Below, in pieces: positions 56,825 through 64,000 of a stretch of DNA of 64,000 bases. The DNA is taken from NCBI RefSeq assembly GCF_003259175.1, contig NZ_QGOK01000016.1, forward strand, positions 62,001 through 126,000, given 5' to 3'. Position 1 is the first letter of the stretch, and every line of letters begins with the position of its first letter. Position numbers and translations under genes: made by a program. Source of the DNA: Marinomonas shanghaiensis. GTDB taxonomy: Bacteria > Pseudomonadota > Gammaproteobacteria > Pseudomonadales > Marinomonadaceae. The notes beneath the pieces are model-generated. The model was not told where the DNA came from and did not search any database. It saw only the letters and a list, made by a program, of their open reading frames with translations.

Positions 56825-56926
56825 AAATAATAAAGTGCTGATTTCATTAGGTTTTAGTGTGTTTTTGTACACTTTCTTTACAATTTTGTGATTATTTTTT
56901 GGGTATTTTGGTATCAAGTGTTACTT

Positions 56927-58312
56927 TTAGGTTGTTACCTTTTTGGGTATTGCCAACTTCTGTCGTCTTTCCCACAGGCTTTTTCTTGATATGCCCAAAG
57001 AATGTGCAAGTTGGGTTTCTGTCATCTTGTGTTGGTGCGTTAATACAAAATGCTTAAAGTAATCGTCGAGTGTTGTTCCTTGGGGTGAGATGGTATTGTC
57101 TGCTGCTGAATGTGTGGTATGGCTAGTGTTTTGCTGGCTGGCGAGTTTTAAATTGGCGGCTTCGACCCGTTCTGGCGGGCTAAGAATAACGGCTCTTTCA
57201 ATCGCATTCTCTAGCTCTCGCACGTTACCTGGCCAGTTGTGCGCTCGGATGGCTTTATCAAATGTTCGGTTGTAGCTGTACATTGGCTTGTTGTGCTTCT
57301 GGCATGCTTTCTCGAGTAAAATTTGTGCCAGCATGGAAATGTCATCGCCTCGATCTCTCAGTGGCGGCAGCAAGAGCTCCATGACGTAGAGTCGATAGTA
57401 TAAATCCTCGCGGAACCGTCCTTGTTTGACCATGGCAATTAAATCTCTATGTGTCGCGGTAATTAATCGAATATTGACCTTGGTTGATTGTGTGGCACCC
57501 ACTTTACGAATTTCACCCTCTTGAAGAACGCGTAGTAGTCTTGCTTGCGCTTCTAGAGGTAATTCGCCGATCTCATCGAGAAAGAGTGTGCCCTTATCTG
57601 CGGCATAAATTAAACCGTCGTGGGATGAGTTGGCGCCTGTGAAGGCGCCTTTCTCATGACCAAAAAGCTCTGATTCTATTAGGTTTTCCGGAATGGCGGC
57701 ACAGTTTACGCTAATGATGGGGTGGTTGTGGCGACGGCTTAGGTTGTGCAGTGCTTTGGCAACCAGTTCCTTCCCTGTGCCTGATTCGCCGCGAATCAGT
57801 ACGGTAACGTCTGTACCCGCGATTTTACGCATGTCACTAAACAGGTCCTGCATTAAGGGGGATTGACCAATAATGCCGCTGCCAGGCGTGCCTAGCGTCA
57901 ACGCCTCCTCTTTTGTTGTCTGCTTGCTGGGCGTTGTTGGTGATGGCGTTGCCTCTTGTGCCTCATCCTGCTCCAGCACATTGACGACATGTTTGAGCAG
58001 GGTTTCAGAGTCGGTTGGCAGTGGCAGATAAAAAACCGCTCCTTGTGCCATGCTGTTAACCCCCGTGCTGAGGCTGGCTTTAGCGTCTAGAACGATGCGG
58101 CGAGGTTGGTTAGGCAGTTCTGTATGGTTGTTGTTAAGGTGTTGAATGGCTTCTTGATCTATTAGCAGAAGGTTAAATTCTGTCAGTTCATAATATTTGT
58201 TGGCCTGCTCTAAGGATTGACTGATATTTACTTGGAAGCCATAGCGAGATAACCACTTTTCAGACTCTTTGAGTGGTGAATGGTCAGGGCAAATAATCAT
58301 GATGCTGTGCAT
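56927..58312 (-). CDS. CbrB-like sigma-54 activator with degenerate receiver
   Basis: 461 residues. Residues 1-120 are receiver-like with an Asp in LLLIDQ (about 52), but the conserved Lys of the FLTKP motif is replaced (YLPLP) and the Thr/Ser switch is unclear. Residues about 145-380 are the sigma-54 AAA+ domain: GESGTGKELVAKAL (Walker A), GAFTGA, GTLFLDEIGELPL (Walker B). A Fis-type helix-turn-helix ends it (MTETQLAHSLGISRKSLWER). The C-terminus and gene order match Pseudomonas CbrB, the regulator of carbon/nitrogen use. Its kinase CbrA, expected just upstream, is absent. It probably drives the sigma-54 promoter next to it. Confidence 0.82.
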   Translation of the reverse strand: MHSIMIICPDHSPLKESEKWLSRYGFQVNISQSLEQANKYYELTEFNLLLIDQEAIQHLNNNHTELPNQPRRIVLDAKASLSTGVNSMAQGAVFYLPLPTDSETLLKHVVNVLEQDEAQEATPSPTTPSKQTTKEEALTLGTPGSGIIGQSPLMQDLFSDMRKIAGTDVTVLIRGESGTGKELVAKALHNLSRRHNHPIISVNCAAIPENLIESELFGHEKGAFTGANSSHDGLIYAADKGTLFLDEIGELPLEAQARLLRVLQEGEIRKVGATQSTKVNIRLITATHRDLIAMVKQGRFREDLYYRLYVMELLLPPLRDRGDDISMLAQILLEKACQKHNKPMYSYNRTFDKAIRAHNWPGNVRELENAIERAVILSPPERVEAANLKLASQQNTSHTTHSAADNTISPQGTTLDDYFKHFVLTHQHKMTETQLAHSLGISRKSLWERRQKLAIPKKVTT

Positions 58313-58412
58313 TAAGTGTCACCTCTTGTAACTGATGTAACGATTATACACATACGGTTTTGTGGGTCGAGGGGATGATTTTTTTAATTGGATGTGTGGC
58401 GTGGGTGGCGAC

Positions 58413-59309
58413 TTAGATGAAATGCAGGTCTTGCTCTTCCAGTGGCAGATCCTTAAGCGCTTTGAGTTTATCTGGATCCCACGCTTCTACTGACTGTGAA
58501 AGGGCTTCAGCGATGGTGGTAGGGGCGTTTAGGTCAATTTTAAGGTAATGAAGGGCGCGTAGCAGGGTCGGTAAGTGGCTATTTTTAATGGGTTTTGCAT
58601 GATTTTGTTTGCTGATTTTATCGCCAATATGATTGGTGATGAGAGGGATATGACAAATACTGGGTGGTGTCCAGCCAAAGAGGTGATAAAGATGAAGTTG
58701 CTGGGCCGTGGTTTCAATTAAATCTGCACCTCTGACGAGGTGGGTAATGTTTTGTAGGTGATCGTCAACCACGACAGCCAGCTGATAGGAGAAGAAATCA
58801 TCTTTTCGTTTCAGTACTGGGCTGTTTTTTAGGTCGTCAGTAAAAATCAGAGTATCTTGAATGCGATCTTGGCATTGATAAACGGTTGAGCTGGCTTTTA
58901 GTCGCCAAGAGTGTGGTTTTTTGATGCTACTGTTGCATTCCAAGGGGTGGTTGCCATCATTTGGAGCGAGAGATTGTCTCGTGCAATTGCATGGAAAGAC
59001 TTGCCCATGCTGTTTTAATAATGACAAATAGTATTCGTATATGTCGCTATGCTGGCTTTGTATTCGAATGTTTTCATCAGAAAAAAGCTGATAGCTGTGA
59101 AGGGTGGTTACGATCTGTTCGGCAAATTCTGTCTTGCAGCGTGTGCCATCTACGTCTTCAAGGCGAATAACCCAAGAACCATGGTTTTTTTTGGCATCCA
59201 AATAGCTCGCTAATGCGCTGACTAGCGAGCCAAAATGGAGTGGGCCGGTTGGCGAAGGCGCAAAACGGCCACGATAGAGAGGCATAACAGGATTGGCGTA
59301 ATTAGGCAC
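58413..59309 (-). CDS. gluQ: GluQ, glutamyl-Q tRNA(Asp) synthetase
   Basis: 298 residues, lacking the anticodon-binding half of GltX. GRFAPSPTGPLHFGSLVSAL contains the HIGH-type motif, with RLEDVDGTR and the zinc cysteines of FPCNCTRQ; KISKQNHAKP is the KMSKS-like loop. It charges glutamate onto queuosine in tRNA(Asp). It lies 19 bases after dksA, a common pairing. A gap of only 100 bases separates it from the cbrB-like gene, where cbrA stands in Pseudomonas. Confidence 0.93.
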   Translation of the reverse strand: MPNYANPVMPLYRGRFAPSPTGPLHFGSLVSALASYLDAKKNHGSWVIRLEDVDGTRCKTEFAEQIVTTLHSYQLFSDENIRIQSQHSDIYEYYLSLLKQHGQVFPCNCTRQSLAPNDGNHPLECNSSIKKPHSWRLKASSTVYQCQDRIQDTLIFTDDLKNSPVLKRKDDFFSYQLAVVVDDHLQNITHLVRGADLIETTAQQLHLYHLFGWTPPSICHIPLITNHIGDKISKQNHAKPIKNSHLPTLLRALHYLKIDLNAPTTIAEALSQSVEAWDPDKLKALKDLPLEEQDLHFI

Positions 59310-59328
59310 TGTTTTAAAGTACTTAGCG

Positions 59329-59763
59329 TTAGCCGCCGATTTGTCTCTCTTTAATTTCCGCTAGTGTTTTGCAGTCAATACACATAGTGGCAGTAGGACG
59401 AGCTTCTAAGCGACGAATGCCGATTTCTATACCGCACTCTTCACAGTAGCCATAATCGTCGTTGTCAATTAACTCGATGGTCTGAGAGATCTTTTTAACC
59501 AGTTTACGTTCACGATCACGTGCGCGAAGTTCTAGGCTAAACTCTTCCTCTTGGCTAGCTCGATCATTTGGATCGGCATAATTCACAGCTTCTTCTTTCA
59601 GATGGTGAACAGTACGATCAACCTCTTCCATAAGATTTTGTTTCCAGTTGAGTAGGATGCTTTTAAAGTGCGCCAACTGGTTCTCGTTCATGTATTCTTC
59701 GCCATCCTTAGCAACATAAGGAGTGAAGTCTTTCATTAATGACTCAGGGTTCATATTTGGCAT
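59329..59763 (-). CDS. dksA: DksA, RNA polymerase-binding transcription factor
   Basis: About 144 residues. EEYMNENQLAHFKSILLNWK begins the coiled coil, whose tip has the acidic YADPNDRASQEEEFSLELR. A C-terminal zinc finger follows (YGYCEECGIEIG; CIDCKTLAE). With ppGpp it tunes rRNA and amino-acid promoters. Start chosen at 59763, with GAGG 8 bases upstream; ATG 59769 is too close, and a longer frame is open to 59811. Confidence 0.95.
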   Translation of the reverse strand: MPNMNPESLMKDFTPYVAKDGEEYMNENQLAHFKSILLNWKQNLMEEVDRTVHHLKEEAVNYADPNDRASQEEEFSLELRARDRERKLVKKISQTIELIDNDDYGYCEECGIEIGIRRLEARPTATMCIDCKTLAEIKERQIGG

Positions 59764-59931
59764 ACGCATTGCCTCACTTCGCAGGTTTCCATTGTGGTAG
59801 CCTGTAACCAATAAAATTAGGTGATTTATTTTCGGGCGGAAACTTACCAGATAATGTGCTCGTTAACCACATTTTTTGCGTAAAATGTCGCGATATTTTT
59901 GAAACAGGTAGAGAAAGGTAGAGAAAGCTGG

Positions 59932-61098
59932 ATGGAAAGGCATAAGTTAGCAGCAAGGGTGGAACAAATTGCGCCCTTTCAGGTGATGGCCGTTTTGGCT
60001 CGGGCGAAGCAACTGCAATCGCAGGGTGAAGATGTGATTCATCTTGAGATTGGTGAGCCCGATTTTGTTGCTGTGAAGGCCGTCGCTACTGCCGGTATAG
60101 CAGCTATTCAACAAGGTAAGACGGGTTACACTTCGGCAACGGGATTGCCAGATCTCAAACGCGCGATTAGTGACTATTATAGTAGCCGCTATCAGGTGAA
60201 CGTCTCTCCAGAGCGAATCATTGTTACGCCAGGAGCCTCCGGTGCTTTATTGCTAATGGCATCGCTGATGGTGAACCCTGACGAAGACGTGCTGATGCCA
60301 GACCCATGTTATCCATGTAATCGCCACTTTTTGATTCAGTCTGGCGCAAAAGCCAAGTTGGTCGAAACCTTGCCCGAGAATGGTTTTGAAATGGATTTAA
60401 ATACGTTAGAGCATCATTGGGGTGAGAGCACTTGTGGACTTTGGCTTGCTTCGCCATCTAATCCGACGGGTGCGGTACTGAGCCAATCTTATATTGCGAA
60501 AGCATGGGAAAAAGTGAAGGGGCTTGGTGGGCATTTGTTGGTCGATGAAATCTACCAGGGTTTGGTTTATGAGGGCGATGACTTTTCGGCTTTGTCCATT
60601 TCTGATGATATTTTTGTCATTAATAGTTTCTCAAAATACTTTGCCATGACGGGGTGGCGATTGGGGTGGTTAGTGGTGCCGGATTGGGCGATTGAGGGGG
60701 CGACAAAGTTGGCGCAAAACCTGTTTATTGCCGCGCCAAGTGTGTCTCAGTATGCCGCTATTAGTGCATTTGAGCCCGATGTGTTGGCTGAGTGCGAAGC
60801 GCGTCGTCAGACCTTAAATGCGAGGCGCCTGATGCTTTTGGCTGGGTTAGAGGCGATAGGCTTACCCGTTGTGGCGCCAGCTCATGGGGCGTTCTATGTT
60901 TACGTTGATGTGTCTGGTGTCACACAAGATGCGATGGCCTGGTGTTTAGCGTTGCTGGAAGAGGAAAAGGTGGCACTCACTCCAGGGGCTGACTTTGGTA
61001 TCAAAGACGCTCATAAATATGTGCGGTTTGCTTACACATGCGACGAGTCTAGATTGCAAGAGGCTTTGACGAGAATTGCTCGTTTTATCGCCTCTTGA
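59932..61098 (+). CDS. Class I/II PLP-dependent aminotransferase
   Basis: 388 residues. The fold-type I pattern is clear: VIHLEIGEPDF, TGYTSATGLPDLKRAI, IIVTPGASGALLL, LASPSNPTGAVL, LLVDEIYQGLVY and the PLP lysine in VINSFSKYFAMTGWRLGW. C-terminal KYVRFAYTCDESRLQEAL holds the substrate-binding Arg. It resembles aspartate or aromatic aminotransferases of the Ib group; the substrate is not fixed. Start at 59932 with GAGAAAG. It is convergent with lptG, only 15 bases apart. Confidence 0.88.
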   Translation: MERHKLAARVEQIAPFQVMAVLARAKQLQSQGEDVIHLEIGEPDFVAVKAVATAGIAAIQQGKTGYTSATGLPDLKRAISDYYSSRYQVNVSPERIIVTPGASGALLLMASLMVNPDEDVLMPDPCYPCNRHFLIQSGAKAKLVETLPENGFEMDLNTLEHHWGESTCGLWLASPSNPTGAVLSQSYIAKAWEKVKGLGGHLLVDEIYQGLVYEGDDFSALSISDDIFVINSFSKYFAMTGWRLGWLVVPDWAIEGATKLAQNLFIAAPSVSQYAAISAFEPDVLAECEARRQTLNARRLMLLAGLEAIGLPVVAPAHGAFYVYVDVSGVTQDAMAWCLALLEEEKVALTPGADFGIKDAHKYVRFAYTCDESRLQEALTRIARFIAS

Positions 61099-61113
61099 TG
61101 TTTTGGTGAGGCG

Positions 61114-62175
61114 CTAACCTCTGCGTCTCACCAATATGATACCCGCTAATAAGCAGATGATGATGGGAATGCTGACCCCTATAATAGGGGGGAAGCTTAC
61201 TGCAATACTCATTCTTCCAAATATATTCAGGGCATTTTGGAAGGCTAAACCAATGATGACTCCTGAGAAGATACGCCCGCCCATTGTGGAAGAGCGTAAT
61301 GGTCCAAAAACACTGGAAAGCGCGACGAGGACTAGAGCTAGGGAGGCCACAGGGCGTAAAGCGGTAATCCAAAACTCTAATTCATATTGGGATGCATCGA
61401 GCTTTTCTTGGCGAAGATAGGTTTGGTAGTTCAATAATTGGCTAAGAGACAGCGTTTCGGGGTCTTGTGAAGCCAAAAATAAGTTTTCCGGCGTAATGCT
61501 GACAGTCCATTCTGCGTTGGGTAAGCTTTTTGTTTCTATGCGATCTGGAAAGAAGCGTGTTTCCGTGACATCGTTAAGCTGCCATTGTGAACCTTGCAGG
61601 TGTTGCGCAGTAGCGGCTCTTCTTGTGTATTTTAATTCTTGTTCTTTGGGCGCAAATATTTCTATACCGTATAGTGTTCCTGTGTCGTCGGCGGCATCGA
61701 TATAAACAAAGTTGTTATCGGCTTTTAGCCAGACGCCGCCGCTGAGTGAGAATGTTCCGCTGGCTTGGTTTTTGAATTTCTCAATCAAATTGGCTTTTTG
61801 TTCGGCCGCTGGTGCAACAAATTCTGATATTCCCATGCCCATTAAAGAAACGAACAGTATGGGCTGGCATGCCGCAAAGCCAATACGCCAGATCGGCATA
61901 CCGGCTGCACGCATAACGGTCAATTCAGAGGTAGCGGCAAGGGTCCCTAATCCCATTAATGTACCAATCAATGAGGCAATGGGAATGTATTCTGCTAGCT
62001 TGCCGGGTAAACGATACAGGATGACTTGCAGTAAGGATTGCAGTGTGTAGTTGTCGTTTACTTTTTTAATTTGCTCGATGAAGGTTAGGGCAAAATCCAA
62101 TCCAAGCAGAACAACGGCGACAATTAAGAAGCCCCATAAAACGCTGTTTCCAATGTATCTGTCTATTCTGTTCAT
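61114..62175 (-). CDS. lptG: LptG, LPS export permease subunit
   Basis: 353 residues with about six membrane helices, three at each end: IGNSVLWGFLIVAVVLLGLD and YIPIASLIGTLMGLGTLA early, then ALRPVASLALVLVALSS late. A large periplasmic beta-jellyroll domain lies between. The RAAGMPIWRIG coupling helix contacts LptB. With LptF it extracts LPS from the inner membrane. It follows lptF by 5 bases. Confidence 0.93.
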   Translation of the reverse strand: MNRIDRYIGNSVLWGFLIVAVVLLGLDFALTFIEQIKKVNDNYTLQSLLQVILYRLPGKLAEYIPIASLIGTLMGLGTLAATSELTVMRAAGMPIWRIGFAACQPILFVSLMGMGISEFVAPAAEQKANLIEKFKNQASGTFSLSGGVWLKADNNFVYIDAADDTGTLYGIEIFAPKEQELKYTRRAATAQHLQGSQWQLNDVTETRFFPDRIETKSLPNAEWTVSITPENLFLASQDPETLSLSQLLNYQTYLRQEKLDASQYELEFWITALRPVASLALVLVALSSVFGPLRSSTMGGRIFSGVIIGLAFQNALNIFGRMSIAVSFPPIIGVSIPIIICLLAGIILVRRRG

Positions 62176-62180
62176 ATCGA

Positions 62181-63299
62181 TTACTCGTTTGTATCCGCTA
62201 TGTTGGGGAGTCTGGCTTTGCGACGCTCAAAGACTTGATTGTATTGTGCAAACAGCACAGCGGCGACGAGTATGAAGATGCTGTGTATCCACCATAAACC
62301 GAGTTGAATGGGTATTTTGTCTTTTTCCAATGCTGTTCGTCCCCAAATGAGAAGAGCGATATACAGTATCATCAACAAAATGGCCGGTAGCATTTTGAAA
62401 AAGCGTCCTTGTCTTGGGTTTACTTGACTCAATGAGAGCCCAATGATGGCAAGAATAGGGATCATAATGACCAATGAAATTCGCCATTGCAGCTCGACTT
62501 TATCGATCAGTTTTTCACTCTGTATCAGTGTTAGGGTGCTTTGTGTATAGGGATCGTCTATGACACTGCTGTCTTGATTTTCCATACGAATGGCGTAAGT
62601 GTCGAAATGGGTGATGCGATAATTGGCCGTACCAGGTTTGCCTTCGTATCGGGTGCCATCTTTGAACACAAGATAGTTTCGGTTACCTTCCGAGCTAATG
62701 CGTATTTGCTCTGCATAAGCGGCTAGCGTTTGTGTGGGGATATTTTGGTTTTTTTTGCGAACCACGTCTGAAATGAAGATTTGTTTCATCCAACCTTCAT
62801 CGGGAGTAAAGCTGTCTAAATAAGTAGTGCGTTGTCCACTGCCTTCAAAGCGGCCAGGTATTAAAAAATCGAAGGCAGACAGTTGATTTTGTGCTTCGGA
62901 TGCTTCTGCTGCGCGGTATTCGCTTAAGGGTGCTAGCCAAAAATTTATGGTGGCGCTAACGGTTCCGACTATGCAGGCAATGCCAAGCGTGTAGCCAGCC
63001 AGTTTGATTTTACTGATGCCGCTTGAAAACAATACTGACATTTCGTTTTCTATATAAAGGCGCCCGAATGCCAATAGTAATGACAGAAAAAACGCTAACG
63101 GTATGATCATCTGAACAAAGCTGGGAATGTGATAGCCAAGAATAACGAATAGAAATTCGAAGGTCATTTTTCCTTCGGCGATACGCCCCAAGTAGCTTGA
63201 TATTCTTCCACTTAGGATGACGAGCAATAAAATAAGCGTCACGCCAACGGTTGACACAAGCACTTCTTTCGCTAAGTATCTGAATAGTCTCAAGGTCAC
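62181..63299 (-). CDS. lptF: LptF, LPS export permease subunit
   Basis: 372 residues with the same build as LptG. LRLFRYLAKEVLVSTVGVTL opens helix 1, MSVLFSSGISKIKLAGYTLG is the coupling region, the periplasmic domain spans about 130-270, and VMIPILAIIGLSLSQVNPRQGRF lies in the C-terminal helices. It is first in the lptF-lptG pair and divergent from pepA, the usual gammaproteobacterial order. Confidence 0.93.
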   Translation of the reverse strand: MTLRLFRYLAKEVLVSTVGVTLILLLVILSGRISSYLGRIAEGKMTFEFLFVILGYHIPSFVQMIIPLAFFLSLLLAFGRLYIENEMSVLFSSGISKIKLAGYTLGIACIVGTVSATINFWLAPLSEYRAAEASEAQNQLSAFDFLIPGRFEGSGQRTTYLDSFTPDEGWMKQIFISDVVRKKNQNIPTQTLAAYAEQIRISSEGNRNYLVFKDGTRYEGKPGTANYRITHFDTYAIRMENQDSSVIDDPYTQSTLTLIQSEKLIDKVELQWRISLVIMIPILAIIGLSLSQVNPRQGRFFKMLPAILLMILYIALLIWGRTALEKDKIPIQLGLWWIHSIFILVAAVLFAQYNQVFERRKARLPNIADTNE

Positions 63300-63555
63300 C
63301 TCTGGATGGATTCTGCTTTATTAAGCATAGAGTTGATTACATATCTAAAGCCCCCATTATCTCGTGGTAAGAAGGTTATTATCCAGTTTTTTTTAAAATG
63401 AGACCTTTGCATGGCGAAGCTGTTATTAAACAGAAGAATGATGATAGTCTGAAAAATAAGGTTTTAACGCAGGTTAAGGCGCGTTTTTATCGCATATTGG
63501 TTCAATTTTTCGTCTTGTACCACTGTCTTAAAGTTATTTTATTGAGGTTTTTTTC
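63300..63555. promoter_or_regulatory. Divergent promoter region of lptF and pepA
   Basis: 256 AT-rich bases between divergent genes. GAGG at 63544-63547 is the pepA ribosome site. No operator palindrome stands out. Confidence 0.4.
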
Positions 63556-64000
63556 ATGAATATGGCGTTATTTGATCGCTTATCTAGCGTGCAAGCGGAT
63601 TTGCTTGTTGCATTTGTTCCAAGTGAAGGTGACTTGCCTGAGTCAACGGCTTGGGTGGATGAGAATGCCAATGGGCAAGTCTCTCAATTACGCGAAACGG
63701 GTGTGTTTAAAGGTGGCGTAGCGCAAACGCTATTGTTGCCTGGTGTATCGCAAGACTTCGCACAGGCCGTGTTGTTGGTGGGGATTGGTAAAGATGCTCA
63801 GTTGAGCGACATGCAAGCTCGTAAAGTGGTTGCGGCCGTGGCTGCCCAAATTAAAGGCTTGCCTTTCGCATCGGTTGCCGTTGCGAGTGCTGGCTTAGTA
63901 TTGAAAAATCGTTCTCAGTCCGATGTACTTGCTCTGGTGGCTCAATGGTTAAATGAAGGTTTCTATAACTTCCTTGGCTTTAAAAAAGACGATGCTGAAA
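63556..64000 (+). CDS. pepA: PepA, leucyl aminopeptidase, N-terminal part
   Basis: The first 148 residues; the gene runs past the window. The sequence MNMALFDRLSSVQADLLVAF, then GQVSQLRETGVFKGGVAQTL and VLLVGIGKDAQLSDMQARKV, fits the N-terminal macro-like domain of PepA (M17 family). The metal-binding catalytic part is not in view. In E. coli PepA is also a DNA-binding accessory factor for carAB control and Xer recombination. The lptF-pepA divergent pair supports the call. Confidence 0.85.
   Translation, partial: MNMALFDRLSSVQADLLVAFVPSEGDLPESTAWVDENANGQVSQLRETGVFKGGVAQTLLLPGVSQDFAQAVLLVGIGKDAQLSDMQARKVVAAVAAQIKGLPFASVAVASAGLVLKNRSQSDVLALVAQWLNEGFYNFLGFKKDDAE

Noticed and set aside
56559-56830. 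Two overlapping plus-strand small frames between pcnB and the cbrB-like gene
   Set aside because: They are Phe/Leu/Tyr-rich translations of AT-rich sequence, on the strand opposite to the candidate sRNA, with no homologous look.

Overview
The window looks like a chromosomal segment of a marine gammaproteobacterium of the Oceanospirillales, most like Marinomonas. I infer this from the house-keeping gene order: nrdR-ribD-nusB-thiL-pgpA; carA-carB-greA; and dksA-gluQ-cbrB-like-pcnB-folK-panB-panC-pgi, followed by lptG/lptF and pepA. The dksA-to-pgi order matches the Pseudomonas arrangement. No tRNA, rRNA or CRISPR array was seen.

Layout. 1-2.1 kb: end of a sugar-acid locus (periplasmic binding protein, SMP-30 lactonase, 2-keto-4-pentenoate hydratase-like enzyme). 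2.2-4.1 kb: a small AT-rich accessory patch (orphan HicB, broken antitoxin, coiled-coil membrane protein). 4.1-13.1 kb: ettA, an EamA exporter, then nrdR, ribD, nusB, a CNNM/CBS protein, thiL and pgpA. The nusB leader carries a near-perfect boxA.

13.2-25.3 kb is the most interesting block. A leftward operon (hyuC, NCS1 permease, dihydropyrimidinase) and a RutR-like TetR gene lie next to a rightward set that encodes a whole coenzyme F420 pathway (cofG, cofH, cofD, cofC, cofE), an NADPH:F420 reductase and one F420-dependent LLM-type oxidoreductase. Three similar 16-bp palindromes with a RutR-like ACC-N4-GGT core lie in front of both gene sets. The usual uracil-reducing enzyme (PreT/PreA) is absent from the cluster. 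I propose that the F420 enzyme replaces it, giving an F420-dependent reductive pyrimidine (or hydantoin-like) pathway.

25.3-29.6 kb: palindromic repeats and an AT-rich 1249-residue protein of a nuclease-like plus NTPase-like plus helical build, possibly defensive. 29.6-41.9 kb: an amino-acid ABC transporter pair, holD-like, rimI, DJ-1 family, carAB with an attenuator-like leader, greA, a chemoreceptor and lplA. 41.9-51 kb: an accessory island with a duplicated fic 5' end around a DUF1349 gene, three toxin-antitoxin pairs, a damaged cupin gene, ISAs1 and IS5 remnants, a TIR-STAND protein and four 104-bp tandem repeats. 51-64 kb: pgi, pan, folK and pcnB, then a candidate CrcZ-like sRNA with its own sigma-54 promoter, a CbrB-like activator with a degenerate receiver and no CbrA beside it, gluQ, dksA, an aminotransferase, lptFG and the start of pepA.

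All functions come from reading translated sequence and context by eye; no database search was possible.
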